From assembly GCA_049889495.1 (NCBI GenBank), contig JBMHDH010000071.1, positions 1 to 64,000 on the forward strand: a stretch of 64,000 nucleotides of DNA, given 5' to 3'. The notes below the pieces were generated by a model. That model saw only the letters and a list, made by a program, of their open reading frames with translations. It was not told where the DNA came from and made no database searches. The position numbers and the translations under genes are program-made. Positions 35,246 to 44,330 of the stretch are shown in pieces (the first letter of the stretch is position 1; the number at the start of each line of letters is the position of its first letter). This DNA is from UBA685 sp049889495. GTDB taxonomy: Bacteria > Pseudomonadota > Alphaproteobacteria > Puniceispirillales > Puniceispirillaceae.

Positions 35246-37048
35246 TTATACGAGCACTTTGCCTTCTTCAGAAATCGCATCTTCACTGTCATCTTGGCTC
35301 AAGATCATATCACAATGCGCTGCGCCTGATGGAATCATCGGGAAGCAATTTTCTTCTTTTGCCACGCGGATATCTGCGATCACAGGGCCATCTGTTTCCA
35401 GCATCGTCTTAATCACATCATCCAAATCACCAGCGGTGCGTGCCACCAAGCCCGTCATGCCAAAGGTATCAGCTAGTTTTTCGAAATCTGGCAAAGAGGC
35501 GGAATAGCTCTCAGAATAACGCCCGCCATGGATCAATTCTTGCCACTGACGCACCATGCCCATCCATTCATTATTGATGATGAACATCTTCACAGGCAGA
35601 TTATATTGCGACAAGGTTGATAATTCCTGCATATTCATCATAAAGGATGCTTCACCAGCGATATCAATCACGGTTGCTTCAGGATGCGCGACCTGCACAC
35701 CCATCGCCGCAGGCAGACCATAGCCCATTGTGCCAAGCCCACCAGACGTCATCCAGCGATTTGGCTGATGGAAATCAAAATATTGCGCTGCCCACATTTG
35801 ATGCTGGCCCACTTCCGTAGACACATAAACATCTCTGTCTTTTGTCATTTCATAAAGACGGCGAATGGCATGTTGCGGCTTGATAATATCGCCTGTCTGA
35901 CGATAGGCCAAACATTGGCGTTCACGCCAGCCATCAATCTGGCTCCACCATTTCGCCAAATCATCTTTGGCTGTGGCAACACCTTGTGCTTTCATCTCTG
36001 CCATCAAGGCTTGAATGATTTCATTGGCATCCCCAATAATGCCCAAATCCACACGGACATTCTTATTGATTGATGAGGGGTCAATATCGCAATGCACCTT
36101 TACCGAAGTTGGCGCAAAATCAGACAAACGACCTGTGACACGGTCATCAAATCGCGCCCCAATATTCAGCATAAAATCACAATTATACATCGCCAAATTG
36201 GCTTCATAAGTGCCATGCATGCCAAGCATACCTAAAAATTGTTTATGCGACGCATCCAAAGCCCCAAGCCCCATCAAGGTCAAGGTCGTTGGCCAGCCTG
36301 TCATATTCACCAAATCTGTTAAAGATTGCGATGCCGCAGGCCCACTATTAATCAGGCCGCCGCCGCCATAGATGATTGGCTTTTTTGCCTTTTTCATCAT
36401 CGCAACAGCCTGTTTGATCGCGTCATGATCAGGCTTTGTTAGGGGCGCATAACGTCTGGCAACAGCCGCACCTGCTTTTTCAGCGTGATAAGGCGCATCC
36501 AGCATCAAAATATCTTTTGGCAAATCAATTACCACAGGCCCAGGACGACCTGTACGTGCCACATAAAACGCCTCTTCAACAGACGCCTGTAACGCACCAG
36601 AATCTTTGATCAAATAATTATATTTTGTGCAAGGGCGCGTGATACCAGAGGTATCTGCTTCTTGGAACGCATCTGTGCCGATCAAATGGCTTGGCACCTG
36701 CCCTGTCAAACATACCACAGGGATGGAATCCATCATCGCATCAGTCAGGCCTGTGACCGCATTGGTTGCCCCAGGGCCAGATGTCACAAGCACCACGCCT
36801 GTTTTGCCCGTGGAACGCGCATAGCCTTCTGCGGCATGCACAGCGGCTTGTTCATGACGCACCAAAATATGGCGGATCTTGTTATTCTTGAATAACGCAT
36901 CATAAATCGGCAATACCGCCCCACCAGGATAGCCGAAAATCACTTCGACACCTTCGGCTTCTAGCACTTTCAGCAAAAGCTCAGCGCCAGGCATCATATC
37001 TGGCTTTGCGGCGGTTTGTTCTGTCGTCATTTCATTCGTCTCAGACAT
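35246..37048 (-). CDS. ilvB: Acetolactate synthase large (catalytic) subunit
   Basis: This thiamine-diphosphate enzyme makes acetolactate from pyruvate. The 600-residue protein shows GAELLLKVLEAEGVEVIFGYPGG, the catalytic Glu in VRHEQAAVHAAEGYARSTGK, TSGPGATNAVTGL, and a cofactor segment DIAGEASFMMNMQEL in which the usual GDG/GDA reads GEA, as I recall for several alphaproteobacteria. It heads the ilvB-ilvN-ilvC operon. A leader of about 170 bases separates it from a candidate promoter; I see no clear leader peptide rich in branched-chain codons. Confidence 0.96.
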   Translation of the reverse strand: MSETNEMTTEQTAAKPDMMPGAELLLKVLEAEGVEVIFGYPGGAVLPIYDALFKNNKIRHILVRHEQAAVHAAEGYARSTGKTGVVLVTSGPGATNAVTGLTDAMMDSIPVVCLTGQVPSHLIGTDAFQEADTSGITRPCTKYNYLIKDSGALQASVEEAFYVARTGRPGPVVIDLPKDILMLDAPYHAEKAGAAVARRYAPLTKPDHDAIKQAVAMMKKAKKPIIYGGGGLINSGPAASQSLTDLVNMTGWPTTLTLMGLGALDASHKQFLGMLGMHGTYEANLAMYNCDFMLNIGARFDDRVTGRLSDFAPTSVKVHCDIDPSSINKNVRVDLGIIGDANEIIQALMAEMKAQGVATAKDDLAKWWSQIDGWRERQCLAYRQTGDIIKPQHAIRRLYEMTKDRDVYVSTEVGQHQMWAAQYFDFHQPNRWMTSGGLGTMGYGLPAAMGVQVAHPEATVIDIAGEASFMMNMQELSTLSQYNLPVKMFIINNEWMGMVRQWQELIHGGRYSESYSASLPDFEKLADTFGMTGLVARTAGDLDDVIKTMLETDGPVIADIRVAKEENCFPMIPSGAAHCDMILSQDDSEDAISEEGKVLV

Positions 37049-37218
37049 GGTCTTTGTCCTGATAGTGGTTTATTACAAGAAACGAGGTGCAATCCTAGGT
37101 ACATCGTCTTTTACAAAACAGGCACAGAATCAAAAATAACAGCATCAGCGGCACAATTATGCCCATCTGATTTGCTGTTACTTCATAAAATCCAGCGAAA
37201 CCCTGTTCCTAGCGCAAA

Positions 37219-37247
37219 GAGTTACGCAAAAAACCGTGGCAAGTCAA
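37219..37247 (-). promoter_or_regulatory. Candidate ilvB promoter
   Basis: On the minus strand TTGACT (37242-37247) and TAACTC (37219-37224) are 17 bases apart, directly after the end of miaA. The -35 box is strong and the -10 box is poor. The predicted leader to the ilvB start is about 165 bases. Confidence 0.45.
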
Positions 37248-38189
37248 TCAGAAATTTAAAATTTTTGAAAAGAATTCTAAATTTTTTCTTTCTGAATAAT
37301 GCTCATTTAAGGTGTAATTTATTATAAAATTATTACGGAAGAAGGTGAATTGCCGTTTGGCATAGCGACGCGATTGTTTTTGCGCTTCATCCAAGGCAGT
37401 CTGTTTATCACAAGCACCAGATAGATAATCGGCAATTTGTGGCACCCCAACCGCCTTCATGATTGGTAATTTCGGATCAAGTCCCCGTGCCAGCAAGGCT
37501 TCGACCTCTGGCACTGCCCCTTCATCCCACATCATCGCAAATCGTTTATTGATACGTTCATATAAAATGGCGCGGTCTGGGGCGATGAATAACGAAAACC
37601 CGTTGCCAGATAACGCCCCTTGTTGAGGGTCTGCTTGCCAGGCACTTAATGGGCGTTTTGTGTGGCGGAAGACTTCAATCGCTCTGGTGATACGTTGGCT
37701 ATCACCTGCCGCTAATTTTGCGGCTAGATCAGGATCATAATCTGCCAATTTGGCAAGCATAGCTGCACCGCCAAGCGCGCGATGTTCTTCGATCACTTGG
37801 TTATGCAGCTCTGCTGGCACTTCGGGGATCACAGACATACCATGACGCGCTGCGTTTAAATAAAGCGCAGTGCCACCGCATAAAATCGGCACTTTGCCCA
37901 ATTGGCGCACTTCTGCCACCTTTTGGGTGACAAGCGTCAACCATTGCCCAACCGAACAAGCCTCTGCCCCATCAAGGAAATTATAAAGTTCATGCGGGGC
38001 TTGTGATAATTCCTCATCATCAGGGCAAGCGGTTACCACCGATAAATCTTTATAGATCTGCATAGAATCAGCATTGATGATGACGCCATCAAGAAAATTG
38101 GCCAAATCAATCGCGCAAGCTGATTTACCACTCGCGGTGGGACCAGCGACCATGATATAGTCTGTTGTGCGTTTAAATTGCGTCATCAT
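37248..38189 (-). CDS. miaA: tRNA dimethylallyltransferase
   Basis: MiaA attaches an isopentenyl group to A37 of UNN-decoding tRNAs. The 313-residue protein starts with the P-loop YIMVAGPTASGKSACAIDLA, then INADSMQIYKDL, VPILCGGTALYLNA and a C-terminal QSRRYAKRQFTFFRN. ATG codons at 38189 and 38186 are both possible; no strong ribosome binding site is visible. The serB start lies only 30 bp away on the other strand, so the two genes share an unusually short control region. Confidence 0.95.
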   Translation of the reverse strand: MMTQFKRTTDYIMVAGPTASGKSACAIDLANFLDGVIINADSMQIYKDLSVVTACPDDEELSQAPHELYNFLDGAEACSVGQWLTLVTQKVAEVRQLGKVPILCGGTALYLNAARHGMSVIPEVPAELHNQVIEEHRALGGAAMLAKLADYDPDLAAKLAAGDSQRITRAIEVFRHTKRPLSAWQADPQQGALSGNGFSLFIAPDRAILYERINKRFAMMWDEGAVPEVEALLARGLDPKLPIMKAVGVPQIADYLSGACDKQTALDEAQKQSRRYAKRQFTFFRNNFIINYTLNEHYSERKNLEFFSKILNF

Positions 38190-38219
38190 ATCTATCGAGG
38201 TAAATCAAGAGATCACATC

Positions 38220-39101
38220 ATGCAAGCCTTCCTGCATTTTTCCACAAATCAAGCACCAGAGATTTTTCAAGAATTTGTATCATCATGCCATGCTGTATGT
38301 GAGGGGGATGACATTCATCTGTTATCAGCGTCTGATCATCTTGGTCATGCCGCCTTTTTTGGCCTATCAAAGCCCGTTGATGCCGATGCTATGCGTAACA
38401 AAGCTGCGGCATTGGCCATTGATTGCAATGTGTTATCCGCCCCGCCACGCCCGAAAAAATTATTTTTATCAGATATGGACAGCACCATCATCACATCTGA
38501 ATCGCTTGATGAAATAGCGCGGCTGGCCAATCTAGAAGATGAAATTGCACCAATCACCGCCAGAGCCATGGCAGGCGAAATTGATTTTGAACAAGCCTTA
38601 GATGAACGCCTGTCACTGCTGAAAGGAAAGCCGAAAAACCTGCTTGATCAGGTCATCGCAGATACAACAGCCTTCGACGGGGCAAAAGAATTGGTGGGGA
38701 CCATGCGTGCCAATGGCGCGCATTGTTTACTTGTCAGTGGCGGCTTTACCTTTTTAACAGCCCATATCAAAAACCTGTTTGGGTTTCATGAAGATTTTGC
38801 CAATGAATTGGCCATTGATGGCGACAGCTTGGCTGGCTTTGCTCATAAGCCCATTTTGGATGCCTCAGCCAAATTGCGTTTATTGCGCGACTATCAGGCC
38901 AAATTTGATCTAGATATTGCAGATATTATGACCATGGGCGATGGGGCAAATGACATCCCGATGCTTACCGAAGCTGGCTTGGGGATTGCCTGGCAAGCCA
39001 AACCCCTGGTAAAGGCGCAAATCGGCATTCAATTATCTTATTCAAGCTTATGCGGTGCGTTGTTTCTGCAAGGCTATCGCGAAAGTAATATTGTGCAATA
39101 A
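38220..39101 (+). CDS. serB: Phosphoserine phosphatase
   Basis: SerB hydrolyses phosphoserine to serine. It is a HAD-superfamily enzyme: LFLSDMDSTIITSESLDEIA gives the two catalytic aspartates, SGGFTFLTAHI gives the motif II Ser, and IMTMGDGANDIPMLTEAGLGIAWQAKP gives motifs III/IV. The first 80 residues are the extra N-terminal domain of long SerB proteins. I chose ATG 38220 (MQAFLHFS), 293 residues; the frame is open to an earlier ATG at 38178 that lies inside miaA. A strong terminator follows the gene. Confidence 0.94.
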   Translation: MQAFLHFSTNQAPEIFQEFVSSCHAVCEGDDIHLLSASDHLGHAAFFGLSKPVDADAMRNKAAALAIDCNVLSAPPRPKKLFLSDMDSTIITSESLDEIARLANLEDEIAPITARAMAGEIDFEQALDERLSLLKGKPKNLLDQVIADTTAFDGAKELVGTMRANGAHCLLVSGGFTFLTAHIKNLFGFHEDFANELAIDGDSLAGFAHKPILDASAKLRLLRDYQAKFDLDIADIMTMGDGANDIPMLTEAGLGIAWQAKPLVKAQIGIQLSYSSLCGALFLQGYRESNIVQ

Positions 39102-39130
39102 CAAGCCAATAAGCCCAAAAAAGCCAAAAA

Positions 39131-39155
39131 AAAGAGAGGCGCACAGCCTCTCTTT
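39131..39155. terminator. Bidirectional terminator between serB and degP
   Basis: AAAGAGAGGC (39131-39140) and GCCTCTCTTT (39146-39155) form a perfect 10-bp stem with loop GCACA. T-rich sequence follows on the plus strand, and an A-run on the left gives T residues on the minus strand. It can serve both convergent genes. Confidence 0.9.
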
Positions 39156-39181
39156 TCTTTTTTAACGAAAGCGTAACCGCC

Positions 39182-40723
39182 CTATTCTTCTTTTGTCGCA
39201 AAGGCAATTTGAATAAAACGGTTCTGCCCATCTCGTTTAATCAGCATCAGCACGCCAGAACGGCCTGCCTCTCTGGCATTGGCAATGCCCTCTTTCAACT
39301 GATCAAGCGATGTAATGCGGCTTTGACCAAAGCGGATGATGACGTCACCAGCTTGCAGACCTTTATCAGCCGCAGGCAGTCCTGTGATCACCTCGGTCAC
39401 AACAACAGCGTCACCTTCTTCTTCGATACCAAAATCAGCTGCTAAATCAGCGTCAAGCTGTTCTGCACTAAAGCCTAAATCACCAAAGCTTTCAGCTTGG
39501 CTTGCGGGCTCATTATTTAACAACCCGCCCTGTTGTTCCGCTTGTTCTAGCTCGCCAAGCGTCACAGTTAATGTGATCTGCTTACCCCCACGGATGATTT
39601 CAACAGCCACTTCTTTATCAACGTCTGTTTCAGCTACAATGCGAGGCAAATCGCGCATTTTGTCAATTTTCTTACCATCAAAGCTGATGATCACATCACC
39701 TGCCTCAATATTGGCATCATCTGACGGGCCGCCTTTTGTAACATTCGATACCAACGCCCCTGCGGCTTCATCTATGCCAAGGCTTTCAGCGATTTCACTT
39801 GTGACTTCTTGGATGAAGACACCAAGCCAACCACGACGTGTTCTGCCATATTCAACTAGCTGATCAACCACTCTTGTGGCCAAATTGGACGAGATCGCAA
39901 AGCCAATCCCAACAGACCCACCAGTCTGAGAGAAAATCGCCGTATTAATACCAATGACATTCCCATCCATATCAAATAGCGGACCACCAGAATTGCCTCT
40001 GTTAATTGAGGCATCTGTTTGGATAAAATCATCATAAGGGCCAGAGCCGATATCACGGCCACGCGCTGAGACAATCCCTGCTGTTACCGTGCCACCAAGG
40101 CCAAAGGGATTACCGATTGCCATCACCCAATCCCCGACACGAAGCCCATCTGAATCACCAAATGACACAGCGGTGATATCCGCGCCTTCTGGATCAAAGC
40201 GCAACACAGCGATATCTGTCTTGGCATCTCTGCCAATCACAGTCGCTTCATAGCTATCTTCATTTGATAAAGAGATGGTGATTTGATCGGCATTTTCGAT
40301 CACATGATTGTTGGTCACAACAATGCCTTTGCTATCAATGATAAAGCCAGAGCCAAGCGATTGGAGACGTCTGGTTTCATTTCTTTCACCAAATTCTTTG
40401 AAAAATTCTTCAAAAGGAGAGCCTGGCGGGAATTGCGGCATGTCCTGCCTGCCATCTCTGCTTACCACAGTGGAGGTTGAAATATTCACAACCGCTGGCG
40501 AAAGTTCTTCTGCCAAATCAGCAAAGCTATCTGGCCGTGCCCATGCGTGGGACAAGGTGATAACCATAACCGCCATAGCGGCGATACCCATCATCACAAG
40601 CTGCTGTATCTTAGCAGAGGTCTGATCTTGCTGTTTTACCATTTCGGCATGTTTCAATGGGTGTGCTTTCATGGTGCGTTCTTTCGTGTTGCGTGCTTTC
40701 GTGATGCGTGCTGGGATCAGCAT
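39182..40723 (-). CDS. degP: DegP/HtrA-family periplasmic serine protease
   Basis: This is an envelope quality-control protease with two PDZ domains. The catalytic triad is His140 (VVTNNHVIENAD), Asp170 (DAKTDIAVLRF) and Ser245 (NRGNSGGPLF). PDZ1 lies around residues 285-390 and PDZ2 covers the last 90. ATG 40723 is supported by AAGGAG seven bases upstream. This leaves a basic, roughly 40-residue cytoplasmic tail with TKAR/TKER/MKAH repeats before the membrane/signal segment (LVMMGIAAMAVMVITLSHAWA). ATG codons at 40672 and 40642 are alternatives. It follows hflK-hflC, the usual alphaproteobacterial order. Confidence 0.94.
   Translation of the reverse strand: MLIPARITKARNTKERTMKAHPLKHAEMVKQQDQTSAKIQQLVMMGIAAMAVMVITLSHAWARPDSFADLAEELSPAVVNISTSTVVSRDGRQDMPQFPPGSPFEEFFKEFGERNETRRLQSLGSGFIIDSKGIVVTNNHVIENADQITISLSNEDSYEATVIGRDAKTDIAVLRFDPEGADITAVSFGDSDGLRVGDWVMAIGNPFGLGGTVTAGIVSARGRDIGSGPYDDFIQTDASINRGNSGGPLFDMDGNVIGINTAIFSQTGGSVGIGFAISSNLATRVVDQLVEYGRTRRGWLGVFIQEVTSEIAESLGIDEAAGALVSNVTKGGPSDDANIEAGDVIISFDGKKIDKMRDLPRIVAETDVDKEVAVEIIRGGKQITLTVTLGELEQAEQQGGLLNNEPASQAESFGDLGFSAEQLDADLAADFGIEEEGDAVVVTEVITGLPAADKGLQAGDVIIRFGQSRITSLDQLKEGIANAREAGRSGVLMLIKRDGQNRFIQIAFATKEE
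40663..40714. repeat. Degenerate 15-bp tandem repeat, 3.5 copies, at the degP 5' end
   Basis: The units GTGCTTTCATGGTGC, GTTCTTTCGTGTTGC and GTGCTTTCGTGATGC, followed by GTGCTGG, start at 40663, 40678, 40693 and 40708. They encode five-residue basic repeats in the N-terminal tail of DegP. Confidence 0.85.
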
Positions 40724-40836
40724 CGTAAAACTCCTTCAAACAAATAGTCTGTGGTCTCTTGCAAAAGACATCTCTTATTGCAGTGACCTTTATACGTTAT
40801 ATAAGGGGTAACAGCCTTATTTGTATATTTAAGGGC

Positions 40837-40871
40837 AAAAAAAGGGCAGGATCATGACAATGACCCCGCCC
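40837..40871 (-). terminator. Terminator after hflC
   Basis: On the minus strand GGGC and an adjoining GC-rich arm pair with TGATCCTGCCC, including G-U wobbles, and are followed by seven T residues (40843 down to 40837). It would stop most hflKC transcripts before degP, implying a separate degP promoter. Confidence 0.75.
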
Positions 40872-40911
40872 CCCTTTTCGATATCTTTTTTTCAAATCTC
40901 AAAAGATGGGG

Positions 40912-41784
40912 TTATTGTACGCCATCTTTATCTTTGAAATAGCGGAAGAAGCTGCTATCTGGTGACAACACCATTGATGTTGGCGAATTACCAAGCGACT
41001 TGGTATAGGCTTCCATCGACCGATAGAATGAGAAAAATTCCTCATCTCTGCCAAAGCTTTCGGCATAAATGCTAATCGCCTTGCTATCGCCTTCACCACG
41101 TAATTCTTGGGCTTCTTTTGCGGCTTCAGCCAAGATCACGGTTCTTGTCTTTTCAGCATCAGCGCGGATCTTTTGCGCTTCTTCTTCCCCTGTTGCGCGG
41201 AATTCTTTGGCTTCTCTGACACGCTCAGATTTCATTCTGTTGAAAATATTCTGAGAGGTTGTGACAGGGTAATCAGCACGGCGCAAACGCACATCGATGA
41301 TTTCAATCCCAAGAGACGTCACAGAACGCTCCACCTCATCTCTGATTGATGAGTTAATATCTTCACGTTCGCCTGTCAGGATTGACCCCAAAGTTTCTCC
41401 GCCTAACACACGACGAACAGATGAATCAATGATTGATTCAAGGCGCGCTGTGGCCCCTTGTTCATTGCGAACTGTTTGGAAGAACAACAACGGATCCATG
41501 ATGCGATAACGGGCATAGGCATCGATTACCACACGCTTTTGATCCGCCAAGATCACTTCTTCGGCATCTTGCGGGATCAAGCTCAACACACGCTTTTCAT
41601 AATAAAGCACATCTTGAATGAAAGGCAGTTTAAACGCCAAGCCAGGCTCTTGGATGGTGCGTTTTGGTTCACCAAATTGCAATACAAGAGCTTGCTGTGT
41701 CTGGTTGACAGTGAAAACAGATGACAAGACGCCGAATAAGATCAATGCGCCAAGGATTAATGAGCCATTACGAGCTAGTTTCAT
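40912..41784 (-). CDS. hflC: HflC, FtsH protease modulator
   Basis: HflC is a membrane-anchored SPFH/prohibitin-family protein that forms a cage with HflK around FtsH. The 290-residue protein has one N-terminal membrane helix (LILGALILFGVLSSVF), then VNQTQQALVLQFGEPKRTIQEPGLAFKLPFI, an SPFH domain and a helical AEKTRTVILAEAAKEAQELRGEGDSKAI region. ATG 41784 follows the hflK stop by one base. A GTG in frame at 41799 is less likely. Confidence 0.95.
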   Translation of the reverse strand: MKLARNGSLILGALILFGVLSSVFTVNQTQQALVLQFGEPKRTIQEPGLAFKLPFIQDVLYYEKRVLSLIPQDAEEVILADQKRVVIDAYARYRIMDPLLFFQTVRNEQGATARLESIIDSSVRRVLGGETLGSILTGEREDINSSIRDEVERSVTSLGIEIIDVRLRRADYPVTTSQNIFNRMKSERVREAKEFRATGEEEAQKIRADAEKTRTVILAEAAKEAQELRGEGDSKAISIYAESFGRDEEFFSFYRSMEAYTKSLGNSPTSMVLSPDSSFFRYFKDKDGVQ

Positions 41785-41785
41785 C

Positions 41786-42898
41786 TTATTGCCCCCCACC
41801 TGAAGGTCGTTTCAGTTCCTGCAAAGGCAGATATGGAACAACGCCGCCGCTTTCATCATCGATGATGATCTTTTCAATGTTGGAATACACATTTTCGATC
41901 GTCTCGATATAGATGCGTTCTTTGGTCACCGCAGGATTGACTTTATAAGCTTCGTAAACTTGGTCAAAACGTGACGCATCACCAGCCGCTCTGTTCACAA
42001 CTTCTTGCGAATAGGCTTCAGCCTCAGCAACCAATTTCGCAGCTTCACCTCTGGCGCGCGGCACAATATCATTACGGAAAGCTTCAGCTTCGTTCTTCAG
42101 ACGATCTCTATCCTGACGCGCTCTTTGCACATCATTAAAGGCATCGATTACATCTGCTGGCGGATCAACGGCCAAAAGCTGTACTTCACGCACCCGAACG
42201 CCTGCTTTATATTCATCTAGCAATTCTTGCAATTTCTGGCGCACTGATACCTGTACATTTTGACGCCCTTCGGTCAGCACCGTTTGAATCGCTGTTTGAC
42301 CAATGATTTCACGCATCACCGCCTCAGCAGCCACTTTGATCGTTTCATCTGGATCAGCCAAATTAAACAAATAAGCACCCGCATCAGAAATCCGCCAAAA
42401 TACCACAAAATCAATATCAACGATATTTTCATCACCTGTGATCATCTGACTTTCATCAGCGATATCACGGCGTGATGTTGATCGACCTGCCAGATCACGG
42501 AACCCGATCTCTAGCCTGTTATCTCTTGTAACCTCTGGTGTCATCACTGATTCAATCGGCGATGGCAAATGATAATGCAGACCAGGTGATGTGGTGCGCA
42601 CCCATTCCCCAAAGCGCAAAACAACGCCTTGCTGTTGTGGGTTTACACGATAAAAGCCTGTTGCTGCCCAACCAGCTAAGACAAGCAAGAGAATCAAAAA
42701 GATTGCGCCTTTTGAACGGCCGCCACCTGGGATCAGATTGCCATAGCGGTTACGCATATCTTTCATCATTTTATCGAATTCAGGTGGTTTTGGTGATCGC
42801 CCACCGCCCCCACCCCACGGGTTTTGATTGCCAGGGCCAGACGGGCCACCGCCCCATGGTCCTTGGTTATCGCCACCACCTTGATTATTCCAGGGCAT
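41786..42898 (-). CDS. hflK: HflK, FtsH protease modulator
   Basis: HflK is the partner of HflC. The 370-residue protein has a Gly/Asn/Pro-rich cytoplasmic N-terminus (NNQGGGDNQGPWGGGPSG), one membrane helix (AIFLILLLVLAGWAATGFY), the SPFH domain beginning NPQQQGVVLRFGEW and a long helical region (ARQDRDRLKNEAEAFRNDIV). GGAGAGG precedes the ATG. It heads hflK-hflC(-degP). The 237-bp gap to the divergent mrp gene probably holds promoters for both, but I see no strong consensus. Confidence 0.95.
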   Translation of the reverse strand: MPWNNQGGGDNQGPWGGGPSGPGNQNPWGGGGGRSPKPPEFDKMMKDMRNRYGNLIPGGGRSKGAIFLILLLVLAGWAATGFYRVNPQQQGVVLRFGEWVRTTSPGLHYHLPSPIESVMTPEVTRDNRLEIGFRDLAGRSTSRRDIADESQMITGDENIVDIDFVVFWRISDAGAYLFNLADPDETIKVAAEAVMREIIGQTAIQTVLTEGRQNVQVSVRQKLQELLDEYKAGVRVREVQLLAVDPPADVIDAFNDVQRARQDRDRLKNEAEAFRNDIVPRARGEAAKLVAEAEAYSQEVVNRAAGDASRFDQVYEAYKVNPAVTKERIYIETIENVYSNIEKIIIDDESGGVVPYLPLQELKRPSGGGQ

Positions 42899-43135
42899 TC
42901 GCCTCTCCTCAAATCTTCTTTGGTAAACTTTTTTGGCTGTTATTCGTCTTAACTGTGGTTACATGACACGCCGACTATCTTATACCTTAATGCCAGTTTA
43001 TAACACCAGCAAACAACAATAGATAGACAATCCATAACAAGATAAATCGGCACTTGCTATTCGGCAAGCAACGACCTATCTGAAGGATGACCATCTTTGC
43101 TATAGATATTTGCGCACCGCTAGGGAAATTCAAGA

Positions 43136-44254
43136 ATGCCACAGCAATTAACTGAAGAAAAAATTTTAAACGCACTTATTTCTGCCAAAAATGAGGCAGG
43201 TGACGCGTATTTTTCCCCTGCACAGATCTCTGGCATTATCATAAAAGAGGGCAATGTCGGCTTTGCGTTGGAAATTTCACAAGACGACGCCCCACATGCC
43301 AAGGCCATCCAGAAAGTCGCCGAAGACGCTGTCTTGGCGGTATCTGGTGTGTTATCTGCAACCGCTATGATAACGGCCCATCGCCCAGCTGGTGCGGGTC
43401 AATCTGCCCCCCAACAAGCGCCAACACAGCAAACGCCACCACAACAGGCCGCCAAAGATAGCCGTCACAAACCAGCAAAACATATTGTGGCTGTTGCCTC
43501 TGGCAAAGGCGGTGTTGGCAAATCAACCACCTCGATCAATTTGGCATTGGCACTATTGGCCAAAGGCCTGAAGGTTGGCATTTTGGATGCTGATATCTAT
43601 GGCCCCTCTCTGCCGCGCCTGCTTGGCCTAAACCAAAAGCCACAAACCAAAGATAAAAAGCTTCTTCCCATCGAAGCATGGGGCCTTCAGGCAATGTCGA
43701 TCGGGTTTTTGGTGGCTGAAGATTCGCCTACCATCTGGCGCGGCCCTATGGTGATGAGTGCCATTGAACAAATGTTAAAAGATGTGGCATGGGATAGCTT
43801 GGATGTGCTGATCATTGATATGCCGCCAGGCACAGGTGACGCGCAATTAAGCCTATCACAACGTGCCGATCTCGCAGGGGCGGTGATTGTCTCTACCCCG
43901 CAAGATTTGGCCCTGATTGATGCCCGCAAAGGCCTGAATATGTTTTTGAAGGTGAATGTGCCTGTCTTGGGTCTGATTGAGAATATGAGCCATTTCATCT
44001 GCCCATCTTGTGGTGAGCGATCTGATATTTTTGGTCATGGCGGGGCCAAGGCTGAAGCGGTAAAATTGGGCATGCCCTTTTTGGGTGAAGTGCCTTTGCA
44101 AATGGCAATCCGCAAAACATCGGATGAAGGCACACCGATTGTTGCCAGCGCGCCAGACAGCGAACAGGCCAAGCGTTATCTTGCCATTGCAGACCAGCTG
44201 ATGGCATCTTTGGCACAAACAGACGTCAGTGCGCCAAAAATTATCATTGAATAA
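43136..44254 (+). CDS. mrp: Mrp/ApbC iron-sulfur cluster carrier ATPase
   Basis: This P-loop scaffold/carrier delivers Fe-S clusters. An N-terminal MIP18/DUF59-type domain of about 80 residues and a Pro/Gln-rich linker (APQQAPTQQTPPQQAA) precede the NTPase domain. That domain has the deviant Walker A VASGKGGVGKSTTSINLAL, DADIYGPSLPRLLG, and the cluster-binding pair CPSC in ENMSHFICPSCGERSDIFG. The 372-residue length is normal. AGGGA precedes the ATG, and a strong terminator follows. Confidence 0.95.
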   Translation: MPQQLTEEKILNALISAKNEAGDAYFSPAQISGIIIKEGNVGFALEISQDDAPHAKAIQKVAEDAVLAVSGVLSATAMITAHRPAGAGQSAPQQAPTQQTPPQQAAKDSRHKPAKHIVAVASGKGGVGKSTTSINLALALLAKGLKVGILDADIYGPSLPRLLGLNQKPQTKDKKLLPIEAWGLQAMSIGFLVAEDSPTIWRGPMVMSAIEQMLKDVAWDSLDVLIIDMPPGTGDAQLSLSQRADLAGAVIVSTPQDLALIDARKGLNMFLKVNVPVLGLIENMSHFICPSCGERSDIFGHGGAKAEAVKLGMPFLGEVPLQMAIRKTSDEGTPIVASAPDSEQAKRYLAIADQLMASLAQTDVSAPKIIIE

Positions 44255-44292
44255 AAACGATTCCGAAGAAGATTATCTTTGATGAAGGTATA

Positions 44293-44318
44293 AAAAAAGC
44301 GGCTCTTGCCGCTTTTTT
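44293..44318. terminator. Bidirectional terminator between mrp and folA
   Basis: AAAAAAGCGGC (44293-44303) pairs perfectly with GCCGCTTTTTT (44308-44318) around TCTT. The T-run on each strand suits termination of both convergent genes. Confidence 0.92.
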
Positions 44319-44330
44319 GATTGTTACCTG

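Noticed and set aside
40740..40830. A heat-shock (sigma-32-like) promoter for degP
   Set aside because: CCCCTTATAT resembles a heat-shock -10 element, but no correctly spaced CTTG element is upstream, so I did not annotate it.
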